A DNA stretch of 64,000 nucleotides from Cordia subcordata. Its lineage: Eukaryota; Streptophyta; Magnoliopsida; Boraginales; Cordiaceae. Position 1 is the stretch's first letter, and each line of letters begins with the position of its first letter. The translations under genes were made by a program, and so were the position numbers. The stretch is from positions 1,506,501 through 1,570,500 of the forward strand of contig JAPTOF010000012.1 in the NCBI GenBank assembly GCA_028554755.1, written 5' to 3'. Positions 1 through 12,300 of this stretch are shown here, piece by piece. The notes beneath the pieces are model-generated. The model worked only from the letters and a program-made list of their open reading frames with translations, did no database searches and was not told the origin of the DNA.

Positions 1-3000
1 GCACCTGATGATATGCTTTAGGAGGCGTGAAGAAGGTTGTTCAGCAAGAGCAGCAACCATATTCCCCAGTACACGACCTACAGCAAAAAACCGCTCTGCT
101 GTTGTGCATATATAATCCAAACCCACATCATCAAGCAGAATCTTTTGCACTATAAAAGTTGCAACCTGTCAAGACAGTCCTTTCATCAGGGTCATTAAAG
201 CAAAAGTACCAGATATCTTGCAAAAGGTTTTCCCATGATGTACTTAAAACCATATTTCGTTCCACTTGTTTTATTAAAAAACCAATTTGCTTACAGCCAA
301 TTGGTTGAAACCTTCACCAGAATTTTCATGCATGTCTACCATTTTGAATAAGCTATCTTGCTACCAATCAAAAAATAAATAAATAAATAAAGATGCTATT
401 TTGCTAGTCATTTCCTCCGTTTATAGATGTCTTTTAGTGGGTGATAGGAGAAATTTATAGAAGAGAAATTTATAGAAGTTATTAAACTGGCACGATCATG
501 AAGCAGATTACAAATGATCAACATTGAAAGGAGAAATATTCTGTGATTTGGCTTTAAATTAGACAATGATATGGGAACAATTAAAATATCTAAGAGAAAT
601 AAAGGCTTCTTAGTGTAGCTGAATCTCAAAAATCTAAGATCATATCTTGATATTTGTTTATTAGCTTTAAACAAAAAGGACCTTCAGAGTAGGAACGATG
701 GATGTAAAAACGGCACCCTTTCTCAAGTTATATCAGCTTTTGCCAGAGCATATATGAATAACATCACCCCAATGCAATCATAAACACATATTTAGAGATA
801 CATGGATGACAAATCCTTGGGATACACCAGAAAATAAAGGAGACAAGAATAAGTAGCTTTCACAGGACTCAACTGTTTTTGACAATTCGCTTCCCATCTC
901 CATTGTCCGGAGACACAGTGGAATTATTTCTGTCGAGAGAAGGAAACTAATAACTTCCGTGTCGTCAACCTGCAAAGAAGAAAAAGCAATAAATTTTATA
1001 CTCTATGATTTATACATTCTGAGTGTGCATATGCATGTGTGAATACAAAAGAGTCAAGGGTGAGAGAGGGCAGCAACAACTCATAATGAGATGCCAATGT
1101 CAAAAAATCATAGAGTCAGAATTCTATACATCATTTTTTCACATACTAAATTTAGCTGTTTCTGTTAAATTTGTAAAGAAACTCTTTCTCTCCAGATTAG
1201 AGCTAAGATTATGACCAAAAAGTTTATCATTGTGGCTTAGAGATGCCAAAAATGCGAAAGGAAGATAAAAAATCCAATACTAATATGACCATTTTGCAAG
1301 ATAACAATGTAGTACTTGTTTGGCTTGTGGTCTACTTGCTCTTATTAACTCAAGGGCAGTGTGGTCACTATAACTCAATACAAAGGGCATTTCAGTCACC
1401 TGTCTTTAGGACTAGGGCAAGTAATAGCTTCCACATGTAATAAAACTTGGACAAAATCACTTGTTCACCAATACACAACTTGCACTGCAAGTTGCTTGAA
1501 GACCAAGAACTGAGACTTTACTATAATAGAAGTAGAATATATCAAATCCTTTTCAAGATTAGACTGCATGCGTGGGGCTGGTTCTGCTTTCCTTCTATCC
1601 TTCTTATCCTCCTCCTCCTCCTCCTCTTTAGATTCTGATTCTTATTCTTCCTCTGTCTGAGCAATTTACATGTCCTGCTACAAACTTTTATGGCCTGAAC
1701 TTATATCATCAATGACTTCCAGACCCTTACATCAGTCAAATCTGTTTCTTACCAGTGACCACAATAATCAAAGCCAACAAACCAAACTACTAGCTATTAG
1801 CAAAAACACCTCATTGCTACTACATGTCCAGGGCCTAAAATATGTTCCATCTCTATATTAAGGACGTCAATGAAAAGGACCTGGAAATAAAGGAAGCCGA
1901 GAATAAAGAAATGGTGGAAATAATGTCAGTTTTAGACTAATTACCTTTACAAGGGCACCAATGACGCCTAGACTAGTAAGCCTCAGGTACTCAAATGGCC
2001 TTGATTTGCTTGTGGTGTTAAGGAAGGGGTATAAATATAAAGGAATATGGGCTGCAAGCAAGAAAAAGAGGTCATTTAGACAGATATTTAGGTGCCAAGG
2101 TCAACATGCCATTTGAGCTTCCCTAATATCAGCTCAACATTAAGGGGAAAATAGATGCAAAGGTTGATTCTTAGGCTTATTGAGAATAGATAAACAATAT
2201 TGCTGCAGTAGAGAAGTGAAAACTGGCCTTTATATATCTCATTAAACTAAAGAATAATAATAGAGGACAACTATAATTTGCAATAGACAAGCAAGAGATC
2301 AGAGATATACAGAGTAACAAAGCAAGCCTTGTGAAGATGCTGACTATTATAAACCTGGATAAAATGTGGACTATTCCTAAGGTTTTCAAATCAACAAAAT
2401 AGGGAGGATCAAAAAGTTTATCAGAATCAGCATTTACTCATCACTTAACAATTATACGAACAGCAACTCCATTATCACATGGAAATTAAACTACTCTTCA
2501 TTCAAATTGTTTCCTTCCAGTTATTCAGATAGATAGCAGAAATCCTAGATTTGGTTGCCTAGTATCAGCACTTACGTGCTTCCAAAACTAATACAAAAAT
2601 GTTAAATGATTTCCTGAACCCTCATTTTCTGGGCCCAGCTTGTCTGTGCCTCTTTTTGTATGTTCAAGGTGTTAAGATATCCATTTCTATAACCAAGATG
2701 AGGACTACAACCTACTCCTCCAATTGTGGTCCATCTCTCTATTAACATGCTTGCTCTCCCACCTAAAAAAGAGTTACACATATCTCTAAATATCAGGCAT
2801 AACTTTTTCCCTTGTACAGTATACTTTTTCATTTTTATCTCTTCCCTGGGGCATGGAAGACTATTGTATTCATTCAATAGTTAGAAAGTGTCCATAGTGT
2901 TCAATTGCATTTAACTAATATTGTCACCTACAACTTTCAATTTCTACACCCCAACAGAGAAAATACTGAGAGAGGAGGGAGAAGTGAACATTGGGAACAG

Positions 3001-4834
3001 GGCCTTTCACTTATTTGGTGCCTTTCATCTTCTATATATTTATGAGGTAGGAAGGAAAGTCGGTTGCCACAATGCGCCTGAGTAGAGATAGTACATAGCA
3101 CTATCAAAGCATATCTAATAAAAACCAAGAACCTGTGATCATGTGTTTGGGAGCACTTTTGAGAAATTCCTCCTCTCAAAAAAGAAACTGATACATTTGT
3201 ATGGTGCGTGGTCACGTGCAAAAGCAGAGATGCAGAATATAAGCAAAATGAGGTGATAGTAAATCTGAACATATTATGCATGCTCTGTAAGAAGCTAATT
3301 AAATCAAATTTCAATATCTAGATTGAGGCAGGCAGCATTCTGTAACATATTAACTCAATCAAGAAGTACCATTGAGGAACAACATTCTGGTGTCAGGATG
3401 AGAGGCCACGCACTGCAAGAAACATATCAAACACCAAAATATATTAGACGGTGAATCAAAATCATAAAAATGTGAAAAGAGAATTGGATGCATTCCATAT
3501 ACGAAAAACAAATTATTATAGTTTATCTGGAGAACAGTTCACTGCATACTGAACTTTTTTTGTGTTTTTTTTTTTTGGGGGGGGGGGGGGAGCTCAATTG
3601 CGAAATTCTATCTATTATATGATTTTGTTTAGTCCACACATTCCTGCAGTAAGAAACCAAAGGCAGTATTTTGTGGCTGCATTACAGTATGATAGACAAA
3701 ACAAGAGGCTCTTTCCTTTTCCCAGTCAAACTGAAAACCAGTAGTTAAAGAGATAGAAGTACATGTTGATGGTTGACTGACGGTAAAGTTGAGCAACAGC
3801 AACCACCAACAGGGAAATCTCCAATTGTAACTTGAGAATGCAATAGAAGTATTGTACCTGAAGAAGGGCAAGTGCATTGCAAACGCGGTTTGATTGCGCT
3901 GGCGTCAGGTTTGGAGGTGATAAAACAGGATAGATTGACACTATTTCCTGAATTGGCATACAATTGTCATACACATGATTATGTATGCAGCCATCAGATA
4001 AGAGAAAATATTACAATAATGCAACTCTTAATAAAAGATAACGAGAGATATCTCACAGAAAAATTACCTGTAGAAGTGCAGCAATAGTGCCAAAGGAATT
4101 CCAGAGCAACGGAGCCAAATCTTGAAATAATTCCCTCTTCTGGATTAAGAAGCAGTTATTACAAAAGTAACAGCATCAGTGCTGAAAAGATTCTTACAAA
4201 TGAAGACCAATGATATATGTGAGTGCGCATGGTCTCTCTTCTAACTACATATAAATGTGCATATTTAACTCCACACATAAAAGCTAAATCAATTCGCCAA
4301 TTTTGCATATATAAACTCATGTCATAGACTTATTGATACATCCATACATACACACGTGTATACACACACAGGAGCACAATGAAGTGCAACATTTCTTGCA
4401 TACATAGACACATGACATACAAATTACATATATGCATACACAGACACAAATACATACTTTTTGCAATTTGTATTTGGCTTGGAATTCAAACAAAATTGAA
4501 ACTTTGAAAAAAAAAAAAAAAGAAGAAGCTCAAAAATCAGATTTTTCCCACAAGCTAAAATTTCCAAAAAAAATCAAACTTTTTCCAGAAAGTTACAGAA
4601 AAAAGAGCTTTTAAATCCAAATGAGCCCATAATTACCTTGGAGAGTTCGAGAAGGGCGTTTTCTCTGAGATCAGGGTTACTAAGTTCGAGCACCAGCTGC
4701 TCGGCCGATTGCATTTTCCGATCCTTGTTGCCTTGCCCTCCAACGCCGACGCCGACGCCGCTAGCCGAAGCCACGCCGATGCCGGGCCCACCAAAAGCTG
4801 CGCTCATCGAGAGAGACTGTGGTAAATTAGCCAT
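1..4834 (-). CDS. CNOT9: CCR4-NOT complex subunit 9 (CNOT9/Rcd1), 3' end off the window
   Basis: Rcd1-type armadillo-fold scaffold subunit of the CCR4-NOT deadenylase, which shortens mRNA poly(A) tails. Seven coding exons are visible: 4637-4834, 4068-4139, 3858-3947, 3370-3412 (a 43-nt mini-exon), 1945-2051, 874-969 and 1-165. All have GT-AG borders and joining phases, giving 257 codons. Family-typical stretches include [93 protein letters not shown] and [21 protein letters not shown] chose the ATG at 4834 because [16 protein letters not shown] matches known plant starts; an in-frame ATG at 5032 lies in purine-rich leader. Residues 16-40 are a Gly/Val-rich N-tail. About 60 C-terminal residues lie beyond base 1; the last visible codons read HIIRC, and a donor could also fall just before the Cys codon. 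Identity is firm. Confidence 0.96.
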
Positions 4835-5048
4835 CAATAAACACAAAATACCACAAAAAAAGGAAAAAGAATAAGATTTTTTTTTTCTCTTCTCTCTATC
4901 TCTCTCTTTTTTTTTTTTCCTGAGGTTTGGGTTTTGATTTTTGTGTAAGCTTTGGTACAAATTGCTATAGAGAGATGGGAGCTTTTCGGCTTTTGGGGAA
5001 GAAATTAAGGAAAAATCAGTTGTAAATGGCAAGTGAAATGTCTGTTAA

Positions 5049-5054
5049 CACGTG
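5049..5054. promoter_or_regulatory. G-box CACGTG upstream of CNOT9
   Basis: A palindromic CACGTG core lies about 215 bp upstream of the CNOT9 start codon. G-boxes bind bZIP and bHLH factors in plants. The position suits a promoter element, but a six-base match alone is weak evidence. Confidence 0.3.
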
Positions 5055-6248
5055 CCGCCTCTTGCACCTCTTAACGCCTTGTTTGGAGACTGCAAATGAG
5101 AGAAAAATAAATAAATCAGATAAGAGACGAAAGAAAATGAATTACTAATAAATTGTTAATTAAGGCGATAACGTCCTCACTCGTAACAAGGTTTACACAA
5201 ATTTGACTTTACTTTTTATTGCTAGGTGTGATCTGTTGGACACTCAGAAAATACACATTTGATTAAATGACTTTTTTTTTTATTGCTTCTAATCCAATAA
5301 AATTAATCTTAAGTCCAACAAGTTATTTGAGATACCTAAATAGAAAGAAAAGATACAAATACCCTTTCATTTTTTACTTTAGGCTAAAAAATGTCTATCT
5401 CTCATAAATAAATTATTTAGTTTGCATAAAAGAATCTTCTTCTTATCGGTATTTAAATAATATTATCCCTTTTTTTTTGTTCTCTAACTATCACAAAGGC
5501 TTATTTAAATTGATTTTTTTCTTATAAAAAATACTTTTTGCTTTAAAAAAATACAAATTTCTTGCAATGCCAATTTGAATTGGATTTCAAAAAAAAAAAC
5601 TATATCTCTCAAAAAAGTTTAATTTTAATTTTAATTTTTTTAGGAACCAGAAATTCTATATTTTTTTCTAAAAAACAAAAAAAACACTTTTGAAAAGAAA
5701 CCAATCTAGGCAATCCCTAAAAAACATCTAAAAATTGATGTCCAATTTTGATCCCAATTGACATTGTAACTAAAAAGTGCTTAACAATATATAAATCTTA
5801 AACAATTTTCAATGTTGTTAATCATCTGATCATAAGACATACAAAAAACGAATCCAGCCAGGTTAAGATTTTTAGACTGTTCGAGTTTGATTTGATTGCT
5901 TAATAATTTTCAAAAATGATATTCAAGTTCACTGATTCAATTGATGAATAAAGTTACAAACGTTGTTTAATAGTATTGAGCATTCACCACCTCATAACAC
6001 TAACGAATTAATCTCAAATGAGCTTTGGTCAAACTAAAACCAAGACTAGCTGAAAGAACTTCTAAAACAATGGGGTATATCGAGTTCAAAACTAGTAGCC
6101 TACGCAAACAAAACAAGATTTAGCAAATTTTGAACAAGTTATCTACAGATCATTCTAAAATACATCTCGCCTTTTTTATCTTTATGTAACAAAATAAAGA
6201 ATGTCCTTTAGATATGCTCCTCATAGACACTGCCGGATGGTTGGTTTA

Positions 6249-6370
6249 GAGGATGTTTGGCAGAGCTTATTTGGGAGTGCTTATAAGCACCCAAAACAAA
6301 AAAGACCTCTCACTATCTTCTTATTTTGAATACTTTTAAGTATGCAAATAAGCAACTGCCAAACACACTC
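6249..6370. mobile_element. Tourist/PIF-Harbinger-like MITE, 122 bp
   Basis: The ends are imperfect inverted repeats: GAGGATGTTTGGCAGAGC on the left, and GAGTGTGTTTGGCAGTTGC when the right end is read on the minus strand. The repeat continues into GCTTATTT on both sides. The trinucleotide TTA flanks both ends (6246-6248 and 6371-6373), the target duplication expected for PIF/Harbinger MITEs. There is no coding capacity. It sits just beyond the proposed stop codon of the BE1-like gene. Confidence 0.65.
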
Positions 6371-6387
6371 TTAATTTACACTTATAT

Positions 6388-9300
6388 TCAACTGGCAGGG
6401 GAGCAGGTCTGAGTTTCTGCATCAAAGCAGAAAAGCTCCAAGAGACCTGCCCGGTGACCATCAAAATCATGATCTCTGTGATCTTCAGCGAACTTTTCAC
6501 CTTTTTCTCTCCACAGCCACAAGAATGTCAAAGAAGAGCAAGCCCCACAAAGTTTATAGATCAGCACTGAAGACTTGGAAGTAAGCATGCATTTCTAAAT
6601 CAAACTGAACAATGGTTCATATCCTTAAAATCCGTGTAAGCTTGTACACCTGCAGAATTGGATGCGATAGCATAAATATCAGAAGTAAGCAATGGCCAAA
6701 AAAAAAAAAAAAAACTACCGATAGATTCTATAGTACTGAAAGTAAATTACATACTCAGCAACTGTATTTTGGCAGAATTATCGAGGATGGGAATTTCTGG
6801 AAGAAACTTCTATAATAGGTGTTGGAAAAGAAGATAAGGATACATTGTAGCCTGGTGAAGGGCAGAGAGAACTTAAAAGGATTTCTGTGAACACCTCAAT
6901 GTTTCGGTAATCCATCTCAACAAAGAAAAAGAGTCGTTCTAGGAACTGAATTTTGCTTTTCACGGACATCTGAAAACTATCTAGAATTCATTACATTTTC
7001 TCCAGCAGAATTTCTGGACGGTTCATTCTTCATTTCGGAATCTCTTCTGCTTTATAGAGGTTGCTGAATTACTTCTCTAGCATTAACCTCCCTGTGGAGC
7101 AACTTTAACCTTCTGTCAAGAAGAATAATGTTGATTATTTTTGCATTAAACCTATGGGGCTGCATATGGCAAGTATTCTTTCCTTTTGACATTTTTGTAT
7201 TATGAAACTTTTTCAAGCACTGACAAATTTAGCTCTCAAGATGATAGGTTGGACAGGATTGAGTTTCCAGTCTCTGAACTGCTGGAGGAAACAGAATAAG
7301 CCAAGCATGATTTGACTAGTACTACCCACTGAATCACCAAAAATTTAAATTCCACTGTTCAAGGAAAAATTAGATATAATGGCTTCCCAAGTATAAATGA
7401 GAAAATAAAAATTGCAGCATCTCTGGTTTTTATCTTCAGCTGTTAGAAGATTACCCAATTTGCATAACTACAAACTGAAAGGGTTCAGCTGTATCAGATG
7501 CATTATCCTTTCAGTTTCATATTACCTTGTCTTTTCAATAACAGGATTAACTCACACCTCAAGAATGTACAAACCTGAGCACTTCTTCTTGGTAAAGGAA
7601 CTTCCAAGCAATTTCGTTGACCATCAATCCTGCTAGTTGATGAAAAATAAAAACTTCATGTTATGAACCACATCACAATAGAAAGTTTATCAAGACCCGG
7701 AATATAGAAAGAGAAAACAAAAGCAATAATTACCTTCTACTAATTGTTCTCTGGACATATTGGCTATGCCCAATCACTCCTTGACCACCATACTTTGTGT
7801 CATCTGTGTTTAGTATGATCTAGCCCATTACAGATTTGTGTAACAGAAGACAGTTGAATGAGATTATTATGCAAATCGACAAAATCTGTATTAGAGCAAA
7901 AATGACATAGGCATTGTTTTGCGTTGTGTGTGTGTGGGTTTTCTTTTTTGTTTTGAGATCAAGTCAAATTCAACCTCTACATGTGAATAACAAGTGAAAT
8001 TAAACCAGCCATGAAAACTACTTACTTGATACTCTCCAGCTTCTTCTACACCAACAGCATATCTTTCATATGAATTTGACGGATGAAAATTGAATACAAA
8101 GAGTAAAGGACCTCGTAAATAAGCTATCACCTATTCCAGAAAAGAGAAAGAAAAAACATAATAATTAACCCAGATTCTTGTTGATTACTTAAACTTGATT
8201 CTGCCGAAGTGGAGGGTTCAATCATGGGAAGTATTTGCTTTCGACCAACAACCATATAGTTTTTCACCCAACTGATAAAAACTTCCCTATCAGTGACACA
8301 AAGATTTACATGCTGAAACCTTCAAGAGCCAGTTATAGCATGGATAGATATAGAATGGACTAAGTAATGGTACAAACATCTACAATCAAGTAGGCATTAA
8401 TGTTTATTATCCATCCAGCATCCCTTTCTATAACCATTGTTATTTTATTTTATTTTATTTTATTTAAAAAAAAAAAAAGGAGCAAGAGAAGATGAAAATT
8501 CCATGACAAAAATGTCAACCACCCAATATTGAAAATTATGTCTGAGACTACCTTCAACAGCGGTAGCAAACTAAAATAAAGTAAGGCTTCCAAGCAGAAA
8601 TGCTTTCAGGGGTTACATTTTGTGCAATATAACTTGTGTTGCCACACAGGCAGCATTCAAGGTGCTTGGCCAAATCGATGTGATATGTACTCCACATGGT
8701 AAATTATTCCACTACTTTCCCATACAGAAATAGAATGAGATATATACGAACAAGATAACCATAATTGGAAAAACTAGATTTCAATCCTGTGACTATTTCA
8801 CATTTTTAAGAGAAGAAATATCAGGTTTCCTCCAGTCATTACTAGGAAGACTTCAATTAGTAAGTTGATGACATGAGTTGTTAATTTTACCAAGTGCATT
8901 TCGGTGGAAATACATCAACTAAAAACCAAGAAGGTACACTGGAGCTTGGACGTAAAGAGAAACATTTTTTCTTGTACCAAGGGAAGTAACCTCACCATAG
9001 TAGAGTCACTGATATGGTGAATGCTGGAAAGGCCTCTTGAACCTCGTGAAAGCACTCTTTCATTTTTGTCCAATTTCATCATATCCTGGGACAAGTTTAT
9101 TAGATTTCACAAGAGTAAGCATTTGATGTTATACACTTCATTCTATACACAAATGAAAAACGAAGAAGAAATCCGCATTATATCCTGCAATAAAACTAAT
9201 ATGCCATAAAAGCACACCAAACTGGTATTAGATACAAGCATGTTGTACATTAGTCACCTTATCAAAATAAAACAATTGATGATGCAGTCCTTCATCTGCT

Positions 9301-12300
9301 AAGAGATCCCAGTCTCGTCTGGCAAATGCAAATGAGAAATTGTTGTTGGTCATTGGAAACTCAACTCTCTGTAACAAAAGAGAACTCGGTTAATTACTTA
9401 GTTTGGGAAAAAGTTAACACTGGAGTGAAGGAGAGTTCACCTTTGGGTGCCCAAATTCATTTCCCATGAAGTTGAGGTATGCCCGGCCACCAATAGTGAA
9501 TGTAATTAGCCTAACCATCTTACACAGAAGACAAAAATTACATTCAGATAACCACACAAAATAATTTAATAATTTAACAATTAGATAGATCATGAGCATT
9601 CATTTCATTAAACAAATGTATCTCTCCCAGGTTTGTTTCTTACTTACAAAAAAAAGAATAAAATGCCTGAAGAGGACTTAGCCAATCTATATGCCAATTT
9701 TCCTTAAGATGACATCTAACATCAGATATATTCTAAGAGAGCAGCACATAGACATTCTTAAAGTATATTTGCAGAAAGGAGTCAATCCTTGTATGCATCT
9801 AATCAAGAAGGATGCATGTCTTCCCTAGAGAAATTGACAGCAATCGATGTTCATTATAGGAGGAAAGAACGTACTTTGTGCAACGAACAACCTCTAAGCA
9901 GCGAATCGTTCTTGATAGAAGAATCCTCCGTCGTTTCTCCAAATAATATTTCTGCAAATGATCGCCCACCTGACATCGACTGCCAAGCAAGACAATGTTA
10001 GGAATAATTACTTAGACCTCGGTGATGGTGGAAAAAGAAGGTCAAAATAAATTCGTGGCTCTTAGAAAGATTTAAGACGATAGTTACCTGATTGTGATTT
10101 TCAGCATATAAAAGCATTTTATCAGCATTTTGCTTGTTGCCGACTAATGTGCTCACAATCTTGAGATAGTGAAAAATAACAGAGAAGTCAAAGTAAAGCA
10201 AACTTTCCAATAAGGGAAGAATGAATCTCATGTTGAATATATCACCTTACTCATGCTCCAATTGTGGTCAGGAACATTCTCGAGATATGACAACCACATG
10301 TCTGATGCCGAATGATTGACAAAATAGTCAAATCCCAGTCCACCTTGAGTAGTTGGCTCACATAATCCAGGATACAGCGATCCCTAATCAAAGAGACCTA
10401 TTAACCATGAGTGACTGGGAAAAATACATTAAAGCCATAGATTTGTACGAAACAACAACGATGTTAATGAATTCTTATAATATAATAGCAGGACAGAAGG
10501 AAAGGATAAAAAAAATGACCTCTAACAGAGATAATGGTAGGCAATTTGAAATAATATAGTTTTATAGAAAATCAAAATAAAGTTGATCATAAAAGAAATA
10601 GAAAATTAATTTGCATAAATGAAGTAGCTAAGGCTCTGATTGGCCTGATTGTGAAATCTTAGCTGTTAACAGATATAGCTTTCAACAGTAAAGCTTTGGT
10701 CAGAATTTTTTCTACACAGAAGTAGTTTTAGAATTTTTTCTATACAGAAGTAGTTGACTGTTTGGCGTTCATTTTTCAGTTGTTGAGCTTTCTTGAGGAC
10801 AGGGGTACGCTACCAAAAATATAAAAGGGTACTTTTGAGGGGAAAAACAGCTTCTTGGTGTGATGTAAAAATAGCTTTGCAAATGTCCTTTGGAAAAGCT
10901 CCCATTTGGAGCTTCTTACTTTTGGCTTTTTTCACTTTGACTTTTACCTAAAAGCCCTTTCAAAAATGGGTCAAAAAGGTTAGCTTCTACTTCTAAACTC
11001 AAAGGTACTAATTTTAAGTGTCTAAAAAGTTAAGCCAAACAAACCCTTCTTGAAGCACAAATCTATGAACAAAATCAATCAGATTCTAGGTCTTGGGAAA
11101 AGTTTTTCAGTATCTTGTTTACACCAATTCAAATGACTATACAACTTAACACTGCCAAAGATTCTACAACATGAATTAGAGGTTAAAATGCCTTTACTAG
11201 TGAAACACCCAACTAAAGAAGCCATTAAACTCTTGATGTTTAAAGTTATTCGGAAGGTTTGTTCAAGCACTTGTTGCACATCATCAAAAGTAGCATACTA
11301 TATTGTACAGAGAAAGTCTTTCCAGAAAAGAGCCAAGAACTAAGAGAAACTTCGTATTAAACCAAAACTTCACAAAACTACAGATAGTTCCTAGACCACT
11401 CAATGAGACACAATATTCATATACACAATCTTTGGAAGCATCAATACCCCAACCCACCAATGACTAGAACAGACTGAAGCAAAATAAGATTGCTTACATC
11501 TTCAGCAATTGTTATAATATTAGGATGGACAGCATGTAATATCTCATTTGCCAGAATGAGGTATAGTAACGCATCTTTGTCCACATATTGGTTACAATAC
11601 CTGCAATAAAATGGAAAGGAAAGGGGAAAAGATTGAAGAAAAGAGTCAAGCCACGAGCAAGAAGGGTTTTCAAAAGGGAAGTAAAATACCTCTGTCATAC
11701 TTCTGTTTTAGGCTTTCTGAGACAATAAACAAAGACCAAATGGTATCTACTTTATTGTAATGAAACTGTGGAAGCATATCATCGTAATAATGCAACTTAC
11801 CAAACAACCATTCATGGGAACCCTCTTCTGTTGCTTTTAAACTTTCAAATATTAAAGGGAAAAAATTCAAAATGTTTAATATGCAATTTAAATTGTAGTA
11901 ATATAGTAAGAATCCATTCTATTCAATGCGTGTACAGAAGTCCACCTAGATACATTCGACATGTAACAATAAAGTAGCATGATGGAGAAGCACCATTCTA
12001 ACAACATACTACTGCACATCATTGCAATCGCTAGCTAAGAGAATATAGGTTTACAATTTACTCAATGTCATTGATTCTATGGAGTCAAAGAACCATGAAA
12101 GTTGAAATATATATCTAACAGTAGTATCTCCTAACATAATTAGAAAATTCCATTTCCCTCCACATAAGATACAGCTAGCAACATATTTAGATTCAGAAGA
12201 AATATCTTTATTCTCTCCTTTTCAACTGCACATATACCAATCATCTAGAGGAAAAATTCCTCATTTATTAAAATAATCACCTTCTACTCAAAAGCACCAT

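Larger units (their letters stand above)
5035..6387. other. intergenic spacer between CNOT9 and the BE1-like gene
   Basis: No coding potential is seen. The spacer holds the divergent CNOT9 upstream region and very AT-rich DNA with many poly-A/poly-T runs. At about 5565-5722 a short inverted-repeat element has termini resembling GCCAATTTGAATTGG and GGGATTGCCTAGATTGG. A Tourist-like MITE lies at 6249-6370 and is listed separately. Confidence 0.6.

Noticed and set aside
2602..3314. 91-aa and 125-aa frames in a CNOT9 intron
   Set aside because: No family signature, and they overlap intron sequence between well-supported exons.
3571..3591. Poly-T/poly-G run as a possible functional element
   Set aside because: Simple homopolymer in a CNOT9 intron; a similar G run is at 33881-33896. 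Nothing more can be said.
4835..5032. N-terminal extension of CNOT9 from an ATG at 5032
   Set aside because: The added residues are low-complexity Lys/Arg/Glu from a purine-rich leader, and family members start at [10 protein letters not shown].
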